Positions 23,683-35,789 of a stretch of DNA of 64,000 nt are shown here, in pieces. Both the position numbers and the translations under genes were made by a program. The stretch is from Cacajao melanocephalus (lineage: Eukaryota > Chordata > Mammalia > Primates > Pitheciidae): the NCBI GenBank assembly GCA_963573385.1, contig CAUYLG010052119.1, positions 1-64,000 of the forward strand. Reading direction: 5' to 3'. The first letter of the stretch is position 1. Every line of letters begins with the position of its first letter. A model generated the notes under the pieces. That model was not told the origin of the DNA, searched no databases, and saw only the letters and a program-made list of their open reading frames with translations.

Positions 23683-25264
23683 TGATGGCAGCAGCTATGG
23701 CCGTGGGGAAGGCATGGCCAGGACTGTGCACTCCACTGAGCTGGGAGGAGCTGAGAATAGGTGGGAGCCCTGTCACCTTCTGAGTTGGCAGGGTGGGATC
23801 CCTGCCCTACGAGGTGCTGCAGCTGCCCAGCCAGAGCTGCAGACCCAGGCATCTCTGCACTCTCCAAGGCCCAGGAAGCCCCCTTGGCCTGCTCCTACTG
23901 CCTGTTCTCTCTCACTCCCAGCACTCACTCTGATTCTGGAGCAAAGTTGTGGCCAGGCCTGGGTGCTGTCACAACCCAGCTGGGTGTGCACATGCATGGG
24001 GCAGTGCTGACACACCAGTCTCCTGCTGTCTAGGCCCTCTCTGGACTTTGGGTGCTGATGAACATGGGAGGGAGGCTGAGGGGGCCTGAAGGTAGTGGCT
24101 CAGCACGGGCCTGCAGACACCCTTAGGCACAAACAGCCTGAGTGCTATGAATAGTGCCAGGAGGCAGACAGGCTACTCGGCAAAAAGTGGTGAGTCCCTG
24201 GTTAAGCCCCACCTGAAAGTCAGGGACAGCCTGAAGCCTGGGGGCTGGGCTGCCAGTTCCAGTGACTGGAGTAAGAACAAATGTTGCTTTTTCTGGGATC
24301 ACCCATGGCCACCCATGAACCAATCAGCATGCACATCCTGCCTTCTGAAGCCCACAAAAACCCTGTAGTCAGTCAGACTCACAGATATAACAGAATCACC
24401 TGCTGCAGTAGGAGCTAGCCACTCTGGGTCACTTCTCTGAGGGCTGCAAAGACAATGGGATGACCTGCCTACAGATAGGTTCTACCCACTCTGAGTCTCC
24501 GCTCCACTGAGGACTGCACAGACACTGGAACAACCTGCCTGTGGAAAGGAGCTACCCATTTTGGGTCTCCTGGGAGGTGTACTGTCACATAATAAAGCAC
24601 CGCTTCACCTTGTTCACCTTCTAGTTGTTTACATATCTCATTCTTCCTGGACATAGGACAACAACTCAGGACCCACCGAATGGTGGTACTGAAAGGGTTA
24701 TAACATGAACAGGGCTGACACATCCCCTGCCCCGCTCTGCCACTTTCTACATTGCAGGTGATGAGAGAAGAGAGAAAGAGAGAGGGGAGAAGGAGAGAAG
24801 AGCTGCAGCCCTTCAGAGATCCCAGACCTAAGAGCTCCCCAAGCCAGGACTGTGACATGCTCTTTGGGGCTCTGTGGTTCCTGGTGTCTGCAAGCTTCTG
24901 AGTGTCACCACGTTCCCCAGTGCCCATACTGGGAGCCATTTGTGGTGTGCCTGGTCTACCCTCAGCCTTGCAGGAAGCCGATGTCCATGCTGGCACCTGG
25001 ACCAACCTGCCCCACCACAGCTGGTGTGCTTGTCTGTACACAGTGTCTGAACCCTGTGTTGAGTGGCTCACTCACCCCTCTCTGCTCCATACCTGGCTCA
25101 CCCTTGGCAGGTATAAGATCCAGGCAAGAAGCACAAGCCAGGCACAGCCTGCTGGGCTGAGTGGGTAGAATGTGCCCAGCAGGCCCAACCACAACTTGGG
25201 CAAAGGCGCCAGCAGTCACAGAGGCTTTGAGCTGGCGAAGTGACACCCCAAGTACCCTGTGCCA
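23683..25264 (+). mobile_element. Long GC-rich ERV1-type LTR (MER52-like), probably solo
   Basis: A 1.58-kb GC-rich block in AT-rich surroundings. In plus orientation it carries a CCAAT motif in 'gaaccaatcagcatgcacat' (24318-24337), a degenerate TATA-like 'cacaaaaaccctg', a polyadenylation signal AATAAA in 'cacataataaagcaccgc' (near 24590), and the U5-like 'ctcattcttcctggacatag' and 'aactcaggacccaccgaatg' typical of primate class I LTRs. Proposed edges are TGATGGCAG (left) and GTGCCA (right), with four-base flanks ATAG/ATAA that could be a decayed duplication. No gag, pol or env sequence adjoins it, so it is most likely a solo LTR. Length and layout suggest MER52 or a relative; the family name is uncertain. 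A purine-only stretch lies at about 24763-24802. ORFs of up to 200 codons on either strand are by-products of GC content. Confidence 0.65.
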
Positions 25265-25374
25265 ATAAGACTTCATTTTAATCTCTACTGAGCAACACTA
25301 GACCCTCCCCCTAAGGCAAAGACAATGATATTCACCACATGTTTTGGGCTTTTTTCCATTTTCCACATTTCCTA

Positions 25375-25770
25375 GGCCTTTTAAAGTTGTGACTAGATAT
25401 GGCCAATAAGCTGTGCACTTAAGTGACATGAATCAATTCCAGACTAAGCAGTAAAATTCATGGATGGAATGTTTTGCTTTCTTCTCCTGCCACAGGGAAA
25501 CTGGAGACATAGTATTTCAGAAGTAGTGGAGCTTCTCCCATGTTGGATCCCTGAATGATCGGAAGAAGCTGACCCTTCTGTACTCTCTGCTCATCTGCTA
25601 CTCATGCATCATAAGAAAGAAATGAACTTGTTTTAAGCCACTGAGATTTTTGAGGCTTTTTCTTCTAAATGGTCTGAGCTGAATATTTGAATTTTAAGCC
25701 ACTGAGATTTTTAAGGCTTTTTCTTCTAAGTGGTCTGAGCTGAATATGTGAAATTAAAGCCATGTCATAA
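25375..25770 (+). repeat. Old MaLR/MLT-type LTR-like repeat with internal tandem duplication
   Basis: 'atggccaataagctgtgcac', 'aagtgacatgaatcaattcc', 'ttggatccctgaatgatcgg' and 'ttttaagccactgagatttt' follow the order of a common mammalian LTR-like repeat, of which 32366-32700 looks like a reversed relative. Its 3' part is tandemly duplicated (25631-25691 and 25692-25752). Confidence 0.5.
25631..25752. repeat. 61-bp tandem duplication, two copies
   Basis: Two adjacent 61-base units each start TTTTAAGCCACTGAGATTTT and differ at about three positions. This indicates a local duplication much younger than the repeat it sits in. Confidence 0.92.
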
Positions 25771-27459
25771 TAGAACAAAAACTTGGGGCAATAGAAAGCG
25801 TACAGGCTTCAAAGAAAAGATGTTTGTTCTTAACTTTGCAAATCCAAGGAAGTTCTAATCCTATCAAATCCTAGAAAGGTGATCTTGCTGCTATAGAAGT
25901 GTTTATTCTATTGCTGGTCCCTTCAGCAGGGCCACTCCATCCAATGTCCATGTCTCTGCAGCTCATGAAAGCAATATCTGCTAGCTAATGGTCTTCCACA
26001 TAATCAATCAGGATCAATCAGTTTTACTGTTTTCTTCTATTCCCTGTCTGATTATATCATGTTTTTCTCTGCTCCTTCTGATTTTTATTCCTTTTTTTTT
26101 TTTTTTTGATTCAAGGCATATTCCTGCACATCAGCTTGAACTGTTGTCTCTATTCCCTCTTGTATGTAACACCTTTTCTGACTCACCTCCTGGCATATGG
26201 GCCTGCAGAGTTTCTGGTTCAGTCTAGTCCCTTTAGCCTCTAGTGTCATTGCTACCTAGCAAGGGAAAGGCTCCCTGCCTGTGCCTCTCCATCATTTAAG
26301 AGATTAGATTCAGTTCCTTGATGAAAATGTTTGATTTTTCCGAACATTTATTTTGCCCTTTAGAAGGGCATTCTTTCTAATTCCCAAAATAACACATGCT
26401 AGCGGACAAGAAGCCTGCTTGACTACTGAGACCTTTCGGGTCTCAGTGTATTCTAGTTTGAATGTTATTGCTATTCCTGATTGCCTGCAGTTTGATACCC
26501 CTGTGCAAATTCCTTTTCTCTGATGAGAGAACTATAATACCTCAGAATTTTTTCCTCGTATTTATGAAATATAAAAGCAAAAACTTTTTTTATATCCTAA
26601 CAATGCCATTTTTAAATTTTGTATTATAAGAAACCAAAAATAAGTACTACCTTTAAAAAAACCCTAACACTTTCTAACATTTGACATTCAGAAATATCTT
26701 CTAAAAATAATTATAATCAACATGGTTACTTGTTACGAGGTAGGTCAGTACAATAAGATCACTACTATGAGATAAATTACACTGCACTCAGATAACTACA
26801 GTGATTGAAATGAAAACATGGTATTAAGCTTTAAGATGACAAAATAGAACAAAAAATTGGGAGAATTATATGCCATATTATACCTTTAAATGATTAAAAA
26901 TTATCCCTCTTTATTCAGCTATTTTTTTTCCAATTGAATGAAGGAATTTTTCTTTCTAGTTTAGAAAATGTGATTGATGAGTTATGTATTATGCTTTTGG
27001 TTTAAACACCATACTTTGATTGTTCAGTTAGATGAAGCACATTGTCCCCATTGTCCAAGGCCACTGACAAACCTCACAGGTCCTACTTAAACCACACATG
27101 GAACTAAAAAGATAGAATAGGTGGAATAAAAAGTCTAGGTTCTTTAAGGGTAAATGTTATATCTTTTACATTATCAAGTTTGACAGAAGACTCATTCATT
27201 ATAGCCTCCAGTGAATGCTTAGTTGAACTGTTTCTCTAGTAGTGAAGGATAATGAAATGTATATAAGTTCCTGATGCTTGACACCAGGATTTGGGTAGGT
27301 GGTTGGAGGTAGCACCTTCCTGAGCTAATTTGTGTGGTGCTAAGAACATCATCTGCCTACTAATGTTGTCTTTCTAAATTTAGCACAGCAGATTTTGATA
27401 ACCTGCCTAGACCAGAATACAGGCCCTCTTAGAAATAAGCAGCTTTGCAGAGAAATGTA
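25771..27459. other. Unrecognised DNA
   Basis: An 18-base T run sits at about 26091-26108 without a recognisable Alu next to it. Otherwise AT-rich DNA with no named repeat or gene. Confidence 0.4.
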
Positions 27460-30400
27460 GAGAGCCAACAAGAAACGGTAGGAACTTAGATAACCACAGA
27501 ATAATAGCAGGAGACTTTAATGCTCCACTGACAGTATTAGGCAGACCATTGAGGCAGAAAACTAACAAGATATTTGGGACCTGAATAGACACTTGCCCAA
27601 ATGGCCCCAACAGACATCTATAAAACACTCCACTCCAAGAGAATATCAATCCTTCTCATCTGGACATGATGCATACCCTAAAATTGACCACACATTTAGC
27701 CATCAAGCAATTCTCAACAAATAAAGAAAAAAGGGAAATCATACCAACTACACCCTTGGTCTATAGCAAAATAAAAATAGAAATCAATACCAAAAAGATA
27801 CCTCAAGATCATACAATTACATGGAAATTAAACCTGCTTCTGAATAACTTTTGAGTAAATAATGAAATTCAGGCAGAAATCAAGAAATTATTTATAACTA
27901 ATGAAAATAAAGATACTATCAAAATCTCTTGGACATAGCTAAAGCAGTGTTAATAGGAAAGTTTGCAGCAATAAACACTCACACCAAAAATTAGAAAGAG
28001 CTCAAACTAACAACCTAACATCATGTCTAGAGAAACTAGAAAAACAAAAGCAAACCAACCCAAAAACTGGGAGAAGAAAATAACCCAAACCAGTGCTGAA
28101 CAAAATGAAATAAAGAGGGAGAAAACCATACAAAATATTAACAAAGCAAAAAGTTGGTCCCTTGAAGTAATAAATATGATTTATAAACAGCTACCTAGAA
28201 TAATAAAGAAAAAAAGAGAAGATCCAAGCAAAAAGGAGACATTGCCACTGATCCCACAGAAATATAAAATCCCCCAGAGACTATTGTAAATACCTCTATA
28301 CACACAAACTAGAAAACCTAGAAGAAATGGATAAATTCCTGGAAAAATGCAAGCTCCCAAGAGTCAACCAAAAAGACATTGAAGCCTTGCCGTGAGCAGA
28401 CTAATAACAAGTTCCAAAATTGAATTAGTAATAAAAAGTCTACAAACCAGAAACAGTTCTGGTCTATATGAATTCACAGCCAAATTCTACCCATTGTATA
28501 AAGAAGAGCTAGTACCAATCCTACTGAAACTATTTCAAACAAATTGAGAAGGGTCTCTTCCCTAACTCATGCTGTGAGGCAAGCATCATTCTGACACCAA
28601 AACCCTGCAAAGACACAATAAAAAAGAAAACTTCATGACAACATCTGTAATATTGATGCAAAAATAGGAATTGATCAAACATAGATGCAAAAATCCTCAA
28701 CAAAATACTAGCAAACTTAATCCAGTTGCACAGGAAAAAGCTAAAGCCACAATCAAGTAGGCTTTCTTGGAATGCAAGGTTAATTCAATGTACGCAAATC
28801 AATAAATGTGATGCATCACATAACCAAAACAAAAAACACAAACTACACGATCATCTAAATAAATGCAGAAAAGGCTTTCAATAAAATCCAACATCTCTTC
28901 ATTGCAAAAAACCTCAATAAACTAGGCATCAAATGAACATACCTCAAAATAGAAAGAGCCATCTATGACAAACCCACAATTGACATCACAATGAACAGAC
29001 AAAAGAATGTTTATTCTTCCCACTCCTATTCAGCTTAGTCCTAGAAGTCCTAGCCAGAGCACAGAAATAAATAGAAAACATCCAGGTAAGAAGAGACAAA
29101 GTCAATCTCCCTTTGCAGACAGTATGATTCTATACCTAGAAAATCCCAGTCTCTTCCCAAAAGCTGGTAGATGTGATAAACAACTTCAGCAACGTTTCAG
29201 GATACAAGATCAATGTACAAAAAGCATTCTAGATCCAATTTGAGAGCCAAATAAATAACAATCTCATTCATATTGGTCACAAAAAGAATAAAATACCTAG
29301 GAATACAGCTATCCAGGGGGGTAAAAGATCTCTACAACTGGAATTACAAAACACTGCTAAAAGAAATCATTCTATGAAATGGAAAAAACATTCCATACTC
29401 ATGGATTAGAAGAGTCAATATCACTAAAATGGCCACACTGCCCAAAGTAATGTCCAAATTCAATGCTATTCCTATCAAACTATGAATAACAGTTTTTACA
29501 GAATTAGGAAAGAAAAAAGACTTCTAAAACTCATATGGACCCAAAAGGAGCCTGACTAGTCAAATAAATCCTAAGCAAAAGGAACAATGCAAGATGCATC
29601 ACACTACCTGACTTCAAACTACATTCTAAAACTACAGTAACCAAAACAGCATAGTACTGGTATAAAAATAAACACATTGACCAAAGGAACAAGTTAGAGA
29701 ACCCAGACCTAAGCCACACACCTACAACCATTTGATCTTTAACAAAATCAATAATAACAAGCAATAGGGAAAGGAGTCCTTATCATTAAATGATAATGGG
29801 ATAACTGGCTAGCCACATACAGAAGAATGAAACTGGACCCAGTTCTTCCTTTTACCATATACAAAAATGAACTCAAGATGGATTAAAGACATAAATGTAA
29901 AATCTAAAATTATGAAAACCCTAGAAGAAAACCTAAGAAATATCATTGTGGACAAGCCCTAGTAAAGATTTTATGATGAAGACTCCAAAAGCAATTGCAA
30001 TTAAAAAAAATTGAAAAGTAGGACCTAATTAAACTAAAGAGCTTCTGCACAGCAAATGAAACTATCAATAGAATAAACAACCTACAGAATGAGAGAAAAT
30101 ATTTCTAAACTGCATCCAACAAAAGTCTAATATTCCAGCATCTATAAGGAACTTAAACAAATTAACAAGCAAAACACAAACAAGTCCATTAAAAAGTGGG
30201 CAAAAGACATCAACAAACATGTCTTAAAGGAAGACATACATGTTTCCAACATGCATATGAAAAAATGCTCAACATTCTCAACATTACTAAACACCAGAGA
30301 GATGCAAATCAAAACCACCATGAGATACCATCTCACACCAGTCAGAATGGCTATAATTAAAAGGTCAAAAATTAACATGCTGGTGAGGTTGTGGAGAAAA

Positions 30401-31078
30401 GGGAACCGTTATATGCTACTAGTGGGAATGTAAATTAATCCAGAAACTGTGGGAAGAATTTTGGAGATTTCTCAAATATTGTAAAACACAACTACCATTT
30501 TACACAGCAATTCCATTACAGGGTGTGTACCCAAAAGCAATATGAATTGTTCTACCATAAAGTCACATGCTTGCATGTGTTCATAGCAGCACTATTCACA
30601 ATAGCAAAGACATGGATAAACCTAGATGCCCATCGAGAGTGGACTAGATTAAAATATATGTGTGTGTGTGTATATATATATATACACACACACACATATA
30701 TATACAGAGTACAGATATACAATAGAATACTATGCTGCCATAGAAAAGAGTGAGAACACGTCCCTTGCAGCAACAAGGATGGAGCTGGAGTCCGTTATCC
30801 TAAGTGAATTAGTGTATAAACAAACTGAATTTTACATATTCTCCCTTATGAGTGTGAACATTGAGTACACTTGGACACAAGGGAACAAGAGACACTGGGG
30901 CCGATTGGAAGATGTAGGACAAGAGGAGACTGAAGACTGAAAAGCTGTCAGGCACTATGCTCATTACCTGGGTGATGAAATAGTCTGTATACCAAACCCC
31001 TGAGACATGCAATTTATCTGTGTAATATGCCTGTAGATGTATCCCCCGAACCTAAAAGTTGGAAAGGAAAAAAAAAAA
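27460..31078 (+). mobile_element. 5'-truncated older primate L1 (L1PB/L1MA-type), 3.6 kb
   Basis: The element enters ORF2 within the endonuclease domain ('ataatagcaggagactttaa', 'aacagacatctataaaacac') and continues through the reverse-transcriptase region, the C-terminal part and the 3' UTR ('acctgggtgatgaaatagtc', 'gtagatgtatcccccgaacc') to an A-rich tail. It lacks 5' UTR, ORF1 and the start of ORF2. Many stops and frameshifts break ORF2 into pieces under 90 codons. The RT active-site FADD box reads F-A-D-S at 29112-29123, so a catalytic Asp is lost as well. An internal TG/TA/CA microsatellite (about 30656-30708) grew inside it. No target duplication was found. It cannot move. Confidence 0.93.
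30656..30708. repeat. Palindromic (TG)(TA)(CA) microsatellite inside L1
   Basis: TGTGTGTGTG, then TATATATATATA, then CACACACACACA, then TATATATA: the TG and CA arms are mutually complementary around a TA centre. Confidence 0.9.
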
Positions 31079-31664
31079 TCTAGTCTGATTAACACACACC
31101 TTTGTGAATGGGGAAGGACCTTCATTCATGGGAATGATCAAGGAAATGGGTATTATAGGTGATTAAGCTTTTAATTAAAAATGTCGTTGTTGAAAATAAA
31201 ACAGACTACTGGGCTCTCAAATAAGAGGAAGAAATCCAAGAATAACTAAAAATAATTTTCATTATTATTGAGAGCATGCTACAGGAGGTTATTTCCTATT
31301 TTAATTAGTCATTTGACATTGGTATGTTTCTTTGATCAAACTTCACTTTCAAAGACTATTTTAGTCTTGAAGTAATTTTTTCATATGTTATAAAGACTAG
31401 GTGTGTATATTACAAGGACCAATTATCAAATCAAATTTTAAGACACTTTGTTATACCTAGAAAAAGTAATCTCAGTTTAAATCATAAAATCTATTTTCAA
31501 TAGAACAGACTTCTTCAAAAGGGAAGCCTGGAAACTGTTTTTATTCATTATTTTTTTTCTTCTAGCCTAAATGGCAAATGAAATGTTATACAAGCATACC
31601 TACCTGCATACTTCACTTGCTTTAGAAAGTAAATAATTATGAATACAAAAATAATAGCAGTAAC
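31079..31664. other. Unrecognised AT-rich DNA
   Basis: No recognised repeat or gene. Confidence 0.4.
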
Positions 31665-31885
31665 ATTGCATAGCACTTAATACGAGCCAGATAGCCTTCT
31701 AAGTGCAGATATATATCTTACTTTATTTCTCACAGCAACCCTATGAGGCAGATTGATCGTCTTTATTTTACAGAAGAGGAAATCAAAACATCAAAACTTT
31801 GCGATTAAACAGTTGCAATTCTAACATAGGCAGTGTGGTTTTACAGAATGTACCTTTAACCATCATGCAGTACTGCCTTCCAGTA
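31665..31885 (-). repeat. MIR, antisense
   Basis: 'agcacttaatacgagccaga', 'cacagcaaccctatgaggca', 'tttattttacagaagaggaa' and the terminal 'accatcatgcagtactgcct' give the whole MIR in reverse order. Confidence 0.8.
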
Positions 31886-31923
31886 AGCAAAACACCAAAA
31901 ATAGAATAATCACTTCAGAAAGG

Positions 31924-32228
31924 GGCTGGGTGTGGTGGCTCACTCCTGTAATCCCAGCACTCTGAGAGACCGAGGCGAGTGGATTACCTGAGGTGAGGAG
32001 TTCAAGACCAGGCTGGCCAACATGGTGAAACCCTGTCTCTACTAAAAATATTTTTAAAACTTAGCTGGGCATGCTGGTGGGTGCCTGTAATCCCAGCTAG
32101 TTGAGAGGCTGAGGCAGGATAATTGCTTGAACTCGGCAGGTGGAAGTTAGTTGCAGTGAGCCACGATTGTGCCACTGCACTCCAGCCTGGGTGACAGAGC
32201 AAGACTCTGTCTCAAAAAAAAAGAAAAG
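31924..32228 (+). mobile_element. AluS-type SINE, full length
   Basis: 'gtggtggctcactcctgtaa', 'gaccaggctggccaacatgg', 'gtgaaaccctgtctctacta', 'tgcagtgagccacgattgtg' and an A tail with GAAAAGG. The 'caggctggccaacatggtga' diagnostic points to the S class. Confidence 0.94.
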
Positions 32229-32365
32229 GAGCACTGAAGTGAAAACGTGTCTTACTAGTTCTCTAATACTATTAAATACGAGTGCCTCCTCAAAGCCTAA
32301 TCTCAACCTGTCCAAAACTGAATTAATCATCTATCCAAAGCTTGCTTTTTAACGGTACATTCCTC

Positions 32366-32700
32366 TGTATCAGTCAGGATAGATTAGTTTATGGCACAGT
32401 TAACAAATGGCCCTGGTATTTTACTGTCATAGGGGAATACATTTACATTTTTGCTTAGCTGGGGCTTTGTTCTATGTCCTCCTGATCCTGGGATCCAGGT
32501 AGTAGAGTAATGTCCATTTGGAACATTGAAGGTCTTACAATAGAGAGAAAACAAAACATAGGAATTAAATGCCTGCTCTTCTAGATTTCTTTCTCCTTGT
32601 AGAGACACGTAAGATTTCTCGTCATGTTTTATTACACAAAAGAAGTCACAAGGCCAAGTATCCAATAGGTCAGAGATTTTAAACTTATGCAGAGGAAAAA
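32366..32700 (-). repeat. Old MaLR/MLT-type LTR-like repeat, antisense
   Basis: Begins TGTATCAGTCAGGATAGATT. It continues with 'agctggggctttgttctatg', 'gatcctgggatccaggtagt' and 'aaatgcctgctcttctag', the reverse-complement order of a common mammalian LTR-like family. The right boundary is vague. The 118-codon minus-strand ORF over it is coincidental. Confidence 0.5.
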
Positions 32701-32759
32701 AAAAAAACCCACAAATGTTATTGAGCAATAATATATGCAACTACTGTCTCATCTTAATT

Positions 32760-33580
32760 TATTTGCATCTCCACCTACACAAGGCAGAAACCTTGGATTT
32801 ATTCCTAAATTAAAATTTTACGGCACCTTTCCAAAACAAAGCAACACCCAAGACATACACAGTCCTCTTTCTAAATAGCTCTCTCACCCATTCACTCTCC
32901 TCCACTGCTAGTGCTGCACATCAGATCTCAAAATCCTTCTCCCAGACTTGTCTCCTCTAATGGATTTCTCATCCTCTGTCCAGCCTCATCCCTTTTTGGT
33001 CATCATTCACCCTGACACCAAAGTGATGTTGAAAAATGAAAATTAATATTGTCCCTCCACGTTTATCATTCTTCAGTGATTATGCATCTTCTACCTAATA
33101 GATAGGAAAAGCATCTCTCTGCCAACATTATTGTCATACCACCAAACCAGTTTCCCACAAGAGTTTTGCACTAGACCCCTGCTAACTCTATGCAGTTCAT
33201 TGACCACACAACCATATTTCATGTTTTCAATCCTTGAACTATGCTGTTTCGTCTATGTAGTTTTCTACATCCTGCCTCCGGCAAGCAAAAAAGTCTACTT
33301 TGATAAATATCATTGCTGTTGTGGAAGCTTTTTCTTCCCTTTCCAGTGGTTGTTTCTAACGCTGCACCACAGCACACTCTAAATGGGAAGTGACATTAAT
33401 TCCATCTGTTCATTTGTTCACGTATCTTTTTTACATAGTAAGTATTGCTTTACATGCTTGTGGCTTCTATGAGCTGTGAACTACTTAGGGGAAGTGTTTA
33501 TATATTACTCATTTTTGTATCTGCAGTGCCTATCTAAGTAACCAGAATATAATACCTATTCAGCAAATCTTGAATAATTT
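32760..33580 (+). repeat. L2 3' region
   Basis: Sense LINE-2 order: 'cagaaaccttggatttattc', 'ttcttcagtgattatgc', 'ccagcctcatccc', then the 3' terminal 'ctgtgaactacttaggggaa', 'tttttgtatctgcagtgcct' and 'tattcagcaaatcttgaata'. It is broken by several indels. Confidence 0.6.
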
Positions 33581-35600
33581 TTGAGTCCTCATTAAACAGT
33601 AAAGGAAGAGAAGAAAGAATATGGGTGCGATCACACTTTAAATCAAACAGGACTTTATAGAAGAACATGGAAAACATGACAAAAAGTGGGCTTAATGAGG
33701 CAACAAATGAGAAAATAGAGAAGATGCTGCTTAAGATATACAAACAAGAGAAGATGAAAGGAAATTTTGGAGAAAGGTTAAATTCAATGTTTGAATAAAT
33801 ATTAAATTGTGAGAGTCAAAAAGTTTACATCCTCAGTTTGCATCCTCACTTTAATTTTCTCGTATAATATTACAATTAGTATCTACGTCATTTAGAACAA
33901 GGTAGTCTCTTATTTTTATGCCCTTTCCTTACAATTAAGTTGCCATAATGTAAAAGAGCATTCAATTTTAAAACCATGAACATAACCTCTTTCTCTGGAA
34001 TTTTATTTTCTTCAAGTTCGTGAGGTATTAACATCAAAATATTGTAATAATAAAATACATTAAAATTTTGACTTTTGGATTTAATCTTCTGTAGCTCTTA
34101 TTTGGCTGGTAATCAAGAGTTTTGATGTGTTCTTCTTAGAGATACATAAAAACAAAATTTTCACTACTCTTAATCTGAAACGTTACCAGAGTCCCATCAT
34201 TGTAACTAAGATGATGCATTTAAACTTATAACTAGTTGTTTGCAATAAAATCACTTTTATGCAGAAACCAAATAATCAAGTGAAGGTGAGAAGAGTTACA
34301 GCTTAGAAAACCTTCTGACATATTACATCGGTCTAGCATTTATCCAGCAAATGACTACTCAAACTTTTTAATGGAATTCACATGCCAAAAATAATAATAA
34401 TTATTTTAAAAAGCTATTATGAATCAGGAGAGTTCTCTTTATCCCACAGGAGTTAAAATAATTCCTCATTAAACTTGTTTTTTTCTTTTTCAGACTTGCC
34501 TCTGAACTCAAATATTTCTTCAAACATAACTGTGCAGAAAGCATGATGGAATGGACAGGGTTTAGTGCAAAAAAGGTTTGCTAAAGGTGTTTGAGAAGAG
34601 CAACGGGAAAACAAAAAAGGTCAGTTTCACCAATGAGACTGGATTGTGATCTGATGTGGCTTAAAAGAATTTAAGATCCTCAAAAAAAAATTTAGTTCTA
34701 TCCCCACAACACTGTGACAGGTGGGAAAATGTGCCAGTTTGAATGTGGGAAAAATGTCAATGCATGTGATGACTTGGAATCAGGTGAAGAATCAAACGGA
34801 GAATCAAATGTCTAAAAGTCAGGCCTCTTTGGATAAAATTAAACCTGGTAGGTAAATTTAAAGTGACCAAGAGTTTTCAGAATTGTTTTGCTCACAGAAG
34901 CTGATAATCAAATAATATTTTTTGAGAAAGCAATTGAAAAGTAGTATGAAATCAGACCTGTATGTTATTGCATACTGAGAGAAGCTGTGAATCAATGACT
35001 CAAGAAGATGGAAAATAATTGGATAATCCTTTTTGTTACCTCATAAAATGAATGGATTTTATCTATTAAATATACACTGAAAGAAGACAATGGGAGATGC
35101 CTTTAGCAGGTTAAGATGATTAAGTTTATCTCAGAATTTTTTTATAGCAGTCATGCTCCCTGAGTACTCTGTACTCTAAAGGAATGCTCAAAAATACTAC
35201 AAATATCAGGGAAAGACCAGAATCTCCTTTGGATAATTAAAGGTGAAAGAGGCAAATTTCTCATCATAATATGTTCTCTGACCTCAGATATAGGAATGGC
35301 ACTAAGGATTGGTTTCATTGCCAAGATAAAAGATCCTAAATGATTTTTCTATATGCATATGCTATCTTATTCTGAAGATAATTGAAAGTATCTGAATAAG
35401 ATACCCAAAGATACATATAGATTTATGTTTTTAAAGGAGAAAATATACAGTAAATGAAAAATAAAGATAAGGATAGGAAATTGAAAGTGAAAAAAGCCAA
35501 TGCAATTAGAATGGTAGGGTCATTTATTTGGTTCTAAGCTTTTAATTGTCAATGCAAAAAGTAAGTAGTAGTATTACAAATTTCAGGTTCATAAGATTAA
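33581..35600. other. Unrecognised AT-rich DNA
   Basis: About 2 kb in which I recognise neither gene nor named repeat. Confidence 0.4.
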
Positions 35601-35789
35601 AGTAAATCAGTTGCACGGGGAGAAATGCCAGATATAGGTGATGGGGAGAAATGCCAGATATAGGTGATGGGGAGAAAGGCAGCAAATCACACTGCCATGT
35701 GTGTACCTATGCAACAATCTTGCATGTTCTTCACATGTACCCCAAAACCTAAAATGCAATAAAAAATAAAAAAAAAGTAAAGCAGTTGC
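35601..35789 (+). mobile_element. Very short L1 3' end with target-site duplications and internal 26-bp duplication
   Basis: The core 35615-35775 carries 'gcagcaaatcacactgccat', 'gtgtacctatgcaacaatct', 'catgtaccccaaaacctaaa' and an A-rich tail, i.e. only the last ~100 bp of L1 3' UTR plus a duplication. AGTAAATCAGTTGC (35601-35614) and AGTAAAGCAGTTGC (35776-35789) flank it, a 14-bp target duplication with one mismatch. Units 35615-35640 and 35641-35666 are near-identical 26-mers. Confidence 0.9.

Noticed and set aside
24469..25071. 200-codon open frame on the minus strand, the longest in the window
   Set aside because: It lies antisense inside the GC-rich LTR, where stop codons are rare. No domain, no homology recognised, and plus-strand frames of similar quality overlap it.
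26091..26108. Antisense Alu suggested by a long T run
   Set aside because: The following sequence has no Alu words; just a T run.
27666..30378. Several ORFs of 60-88 codons on both strands
   Set aside because: Fragments of broken L1 ORF2 and their antisense shadows.
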